Under the pieces are notes generated by a model. The model was not told the DNA's origin and did no database searches. It saw nothing but the letters and a program-made list of their open reading frames with translations. From Caldifarciminota bacterium (GTDB taxonomy: Bacteria; WOR-3; Hydrothermia; WGAB01), in NCBI GenBank assembly GCA_015489295.1, contig WGAB01000242.1, positions 1-5,407 on the forward strand: a DNA stretch of 5,407 nt. Reading direction: 5' to 3'. This document shows positions 4,988 through 5,407 of the stretch, one piece after another. The position numbers and the translations under genes were made by a program. The stretch's first letter is position 1. Each line of letters starts with the position of its first letter.

Positions 4988-5407
4988 ATGAGCCCCGTAG
5001 CCTGGAACATTGGCGATCCGGCCCCGGATTTTTGCTTGCCCGATCAAAACGGCACGGAGCACTGCCTGAAGGACTACCGGGGCAAATGGGTGGTGCTCTA
5101 CTTTTATCCCCGGGACAACACCTCGGGGTGTACCGCCGAAGCCCGGGAGTTCACCGAACTCAAGCCCGAATTTGAGCGGTTGGGCGCCGTGATCCTCGGG
5201 GTGAGCAAGGATTCGGTGCAGAGCCACCAGAAGTTTGTGGCCAAGCACAACCTGGGGATTACGCTGCTGAGCGACCCCGAGCACCGGGTGCTGGAAACCT
5301 ACGGCGCCTGGCAGCTCAGGAGGCAGTGCGGCCGGGAGTCCTGGGGCACGGTGCGGTCCACGGTGCTCATCGATCCCGAGGGACGCATTGTTTACCACTG
5401 GCCGAAG
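4988..5407 (+). CDS. bcp: PrxQ/Bcp-type peroxiredoxin, C-terminus cut by window edge
   Basis: Thiol peroxidase of the bacterioferritin comigratory protein family. The 140 codons present cover most of a protein that is usually about 150-160 residues. The fold landmarks are clear: GDPAPDFCLPDQNG (9-22), the active site FYPRDNTSGCTAEAREF with P41, T45 and peroxidatic C48, then VILGVSKDSVQSHQKF (68-83), LLSDPEHRVLETYGAW (93-108) and RSTVLIDPEGRI (123-134). The usual resolving cysteine five residues after C48 is R53 here. The alternative resolving position used in some PrxQ proteins, about residue 84, is valine. C16, C26 and C114 are the only other cysteines seen. Proline before the usual GC is serine. 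The ATG has a purine-rich AAGGGGGGAG site and follows the upstream stop by 14 bases, so the two are probably one transcript. Confidence 0.93.
   Translation, partial: MSPVAWNIGDPAPDFCLPDQNGTEHCLKDYRGKWVVLYFYPRDNTSGCTAEAREFTELKPEFERLGAVILGVSKDSVQSHQKFVAKHNLGITLLSDPEHRVLETYGAWQLRRQCGRESWGTVRSTVLIDPEGRIVYHWPK

Noticed and set aside
4877..5398. Minus-strand open frame of 173 codons opposite the PrxQ gene
   Set aside because: Antisense shadow of the PrxQ gene; composition follows from reversed codon bias.

Overview
The window is GC-rich bacterial chromosome. The ribosome-binding sites are of the AGGAGG type, the promoters are sigma70-like, and neither tRNA gene encodes its 3' CCA. There are no phage or conjugation genes. 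Lineage cannot be fixed from this sequence: the protease resembles large secreted multidomain M14 enzymes seen in several Gram-negative-type phyla, and the palindromic repeats resemble REP elements best known from gammaproteobacteria but not restricted to them.

Left third, minus strand: a tRNA-fMet gene, a 177-bp spacer full of hairpins, a tRNA-Asp gene, and 43 bp later a secreted zinc carboxypeptidase (M14, carboxypeptidase T/A-like). The protease runs off the left edge after 704 codons. Good promoters precede both tRNAs, but almost no room is left for one in front of the protease, so it may be read from the tRNA-Asp promoter and released by tRNA processing.

Middle, minus strand: a toxin-antitoxin-like pair of an MNT-type nucleotidyltransferase and a HEPN protein. 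The two genes overlap by ATGA, and a candidate promoter with an inverted repeat over its -10 box lies upstream. The HEPN frame is cut by an amber codon 30 codons before its natural end. Immediately downstream is a degraded fragment of a second HEPN type (DUF86/HepT-like), so this looks like a decaying defence or toxin islet.

From about 3830 to 4251 lies a gene-free cluster of palindromes: a REP-like element, a GC-rich element with inverted ends, a strong hairpin, two 92-bp units that are near-identical and have hairpin ends, and a solitary REP. This is the most unusual structure in the window.

Right end, plus strand: a two-gene peroxide-defence operon behind a clear promoter. An AhpC/Prx1-type 2-Cys peroxiredoxin is followed 14 bp later by a PrxQ/Bcp-type peroxiredoxin that runs off the right edge. 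The PrxQ keeps its peroxidatic cysteine but lacks both of the usual resolving cysteines. I see no wholly new system. The best leads are the amber-interrupted HEPN gene beside a HepT relic, the 92-bp REP-type units, the tRNA-protease transcription unit and the unusual PrxQ.
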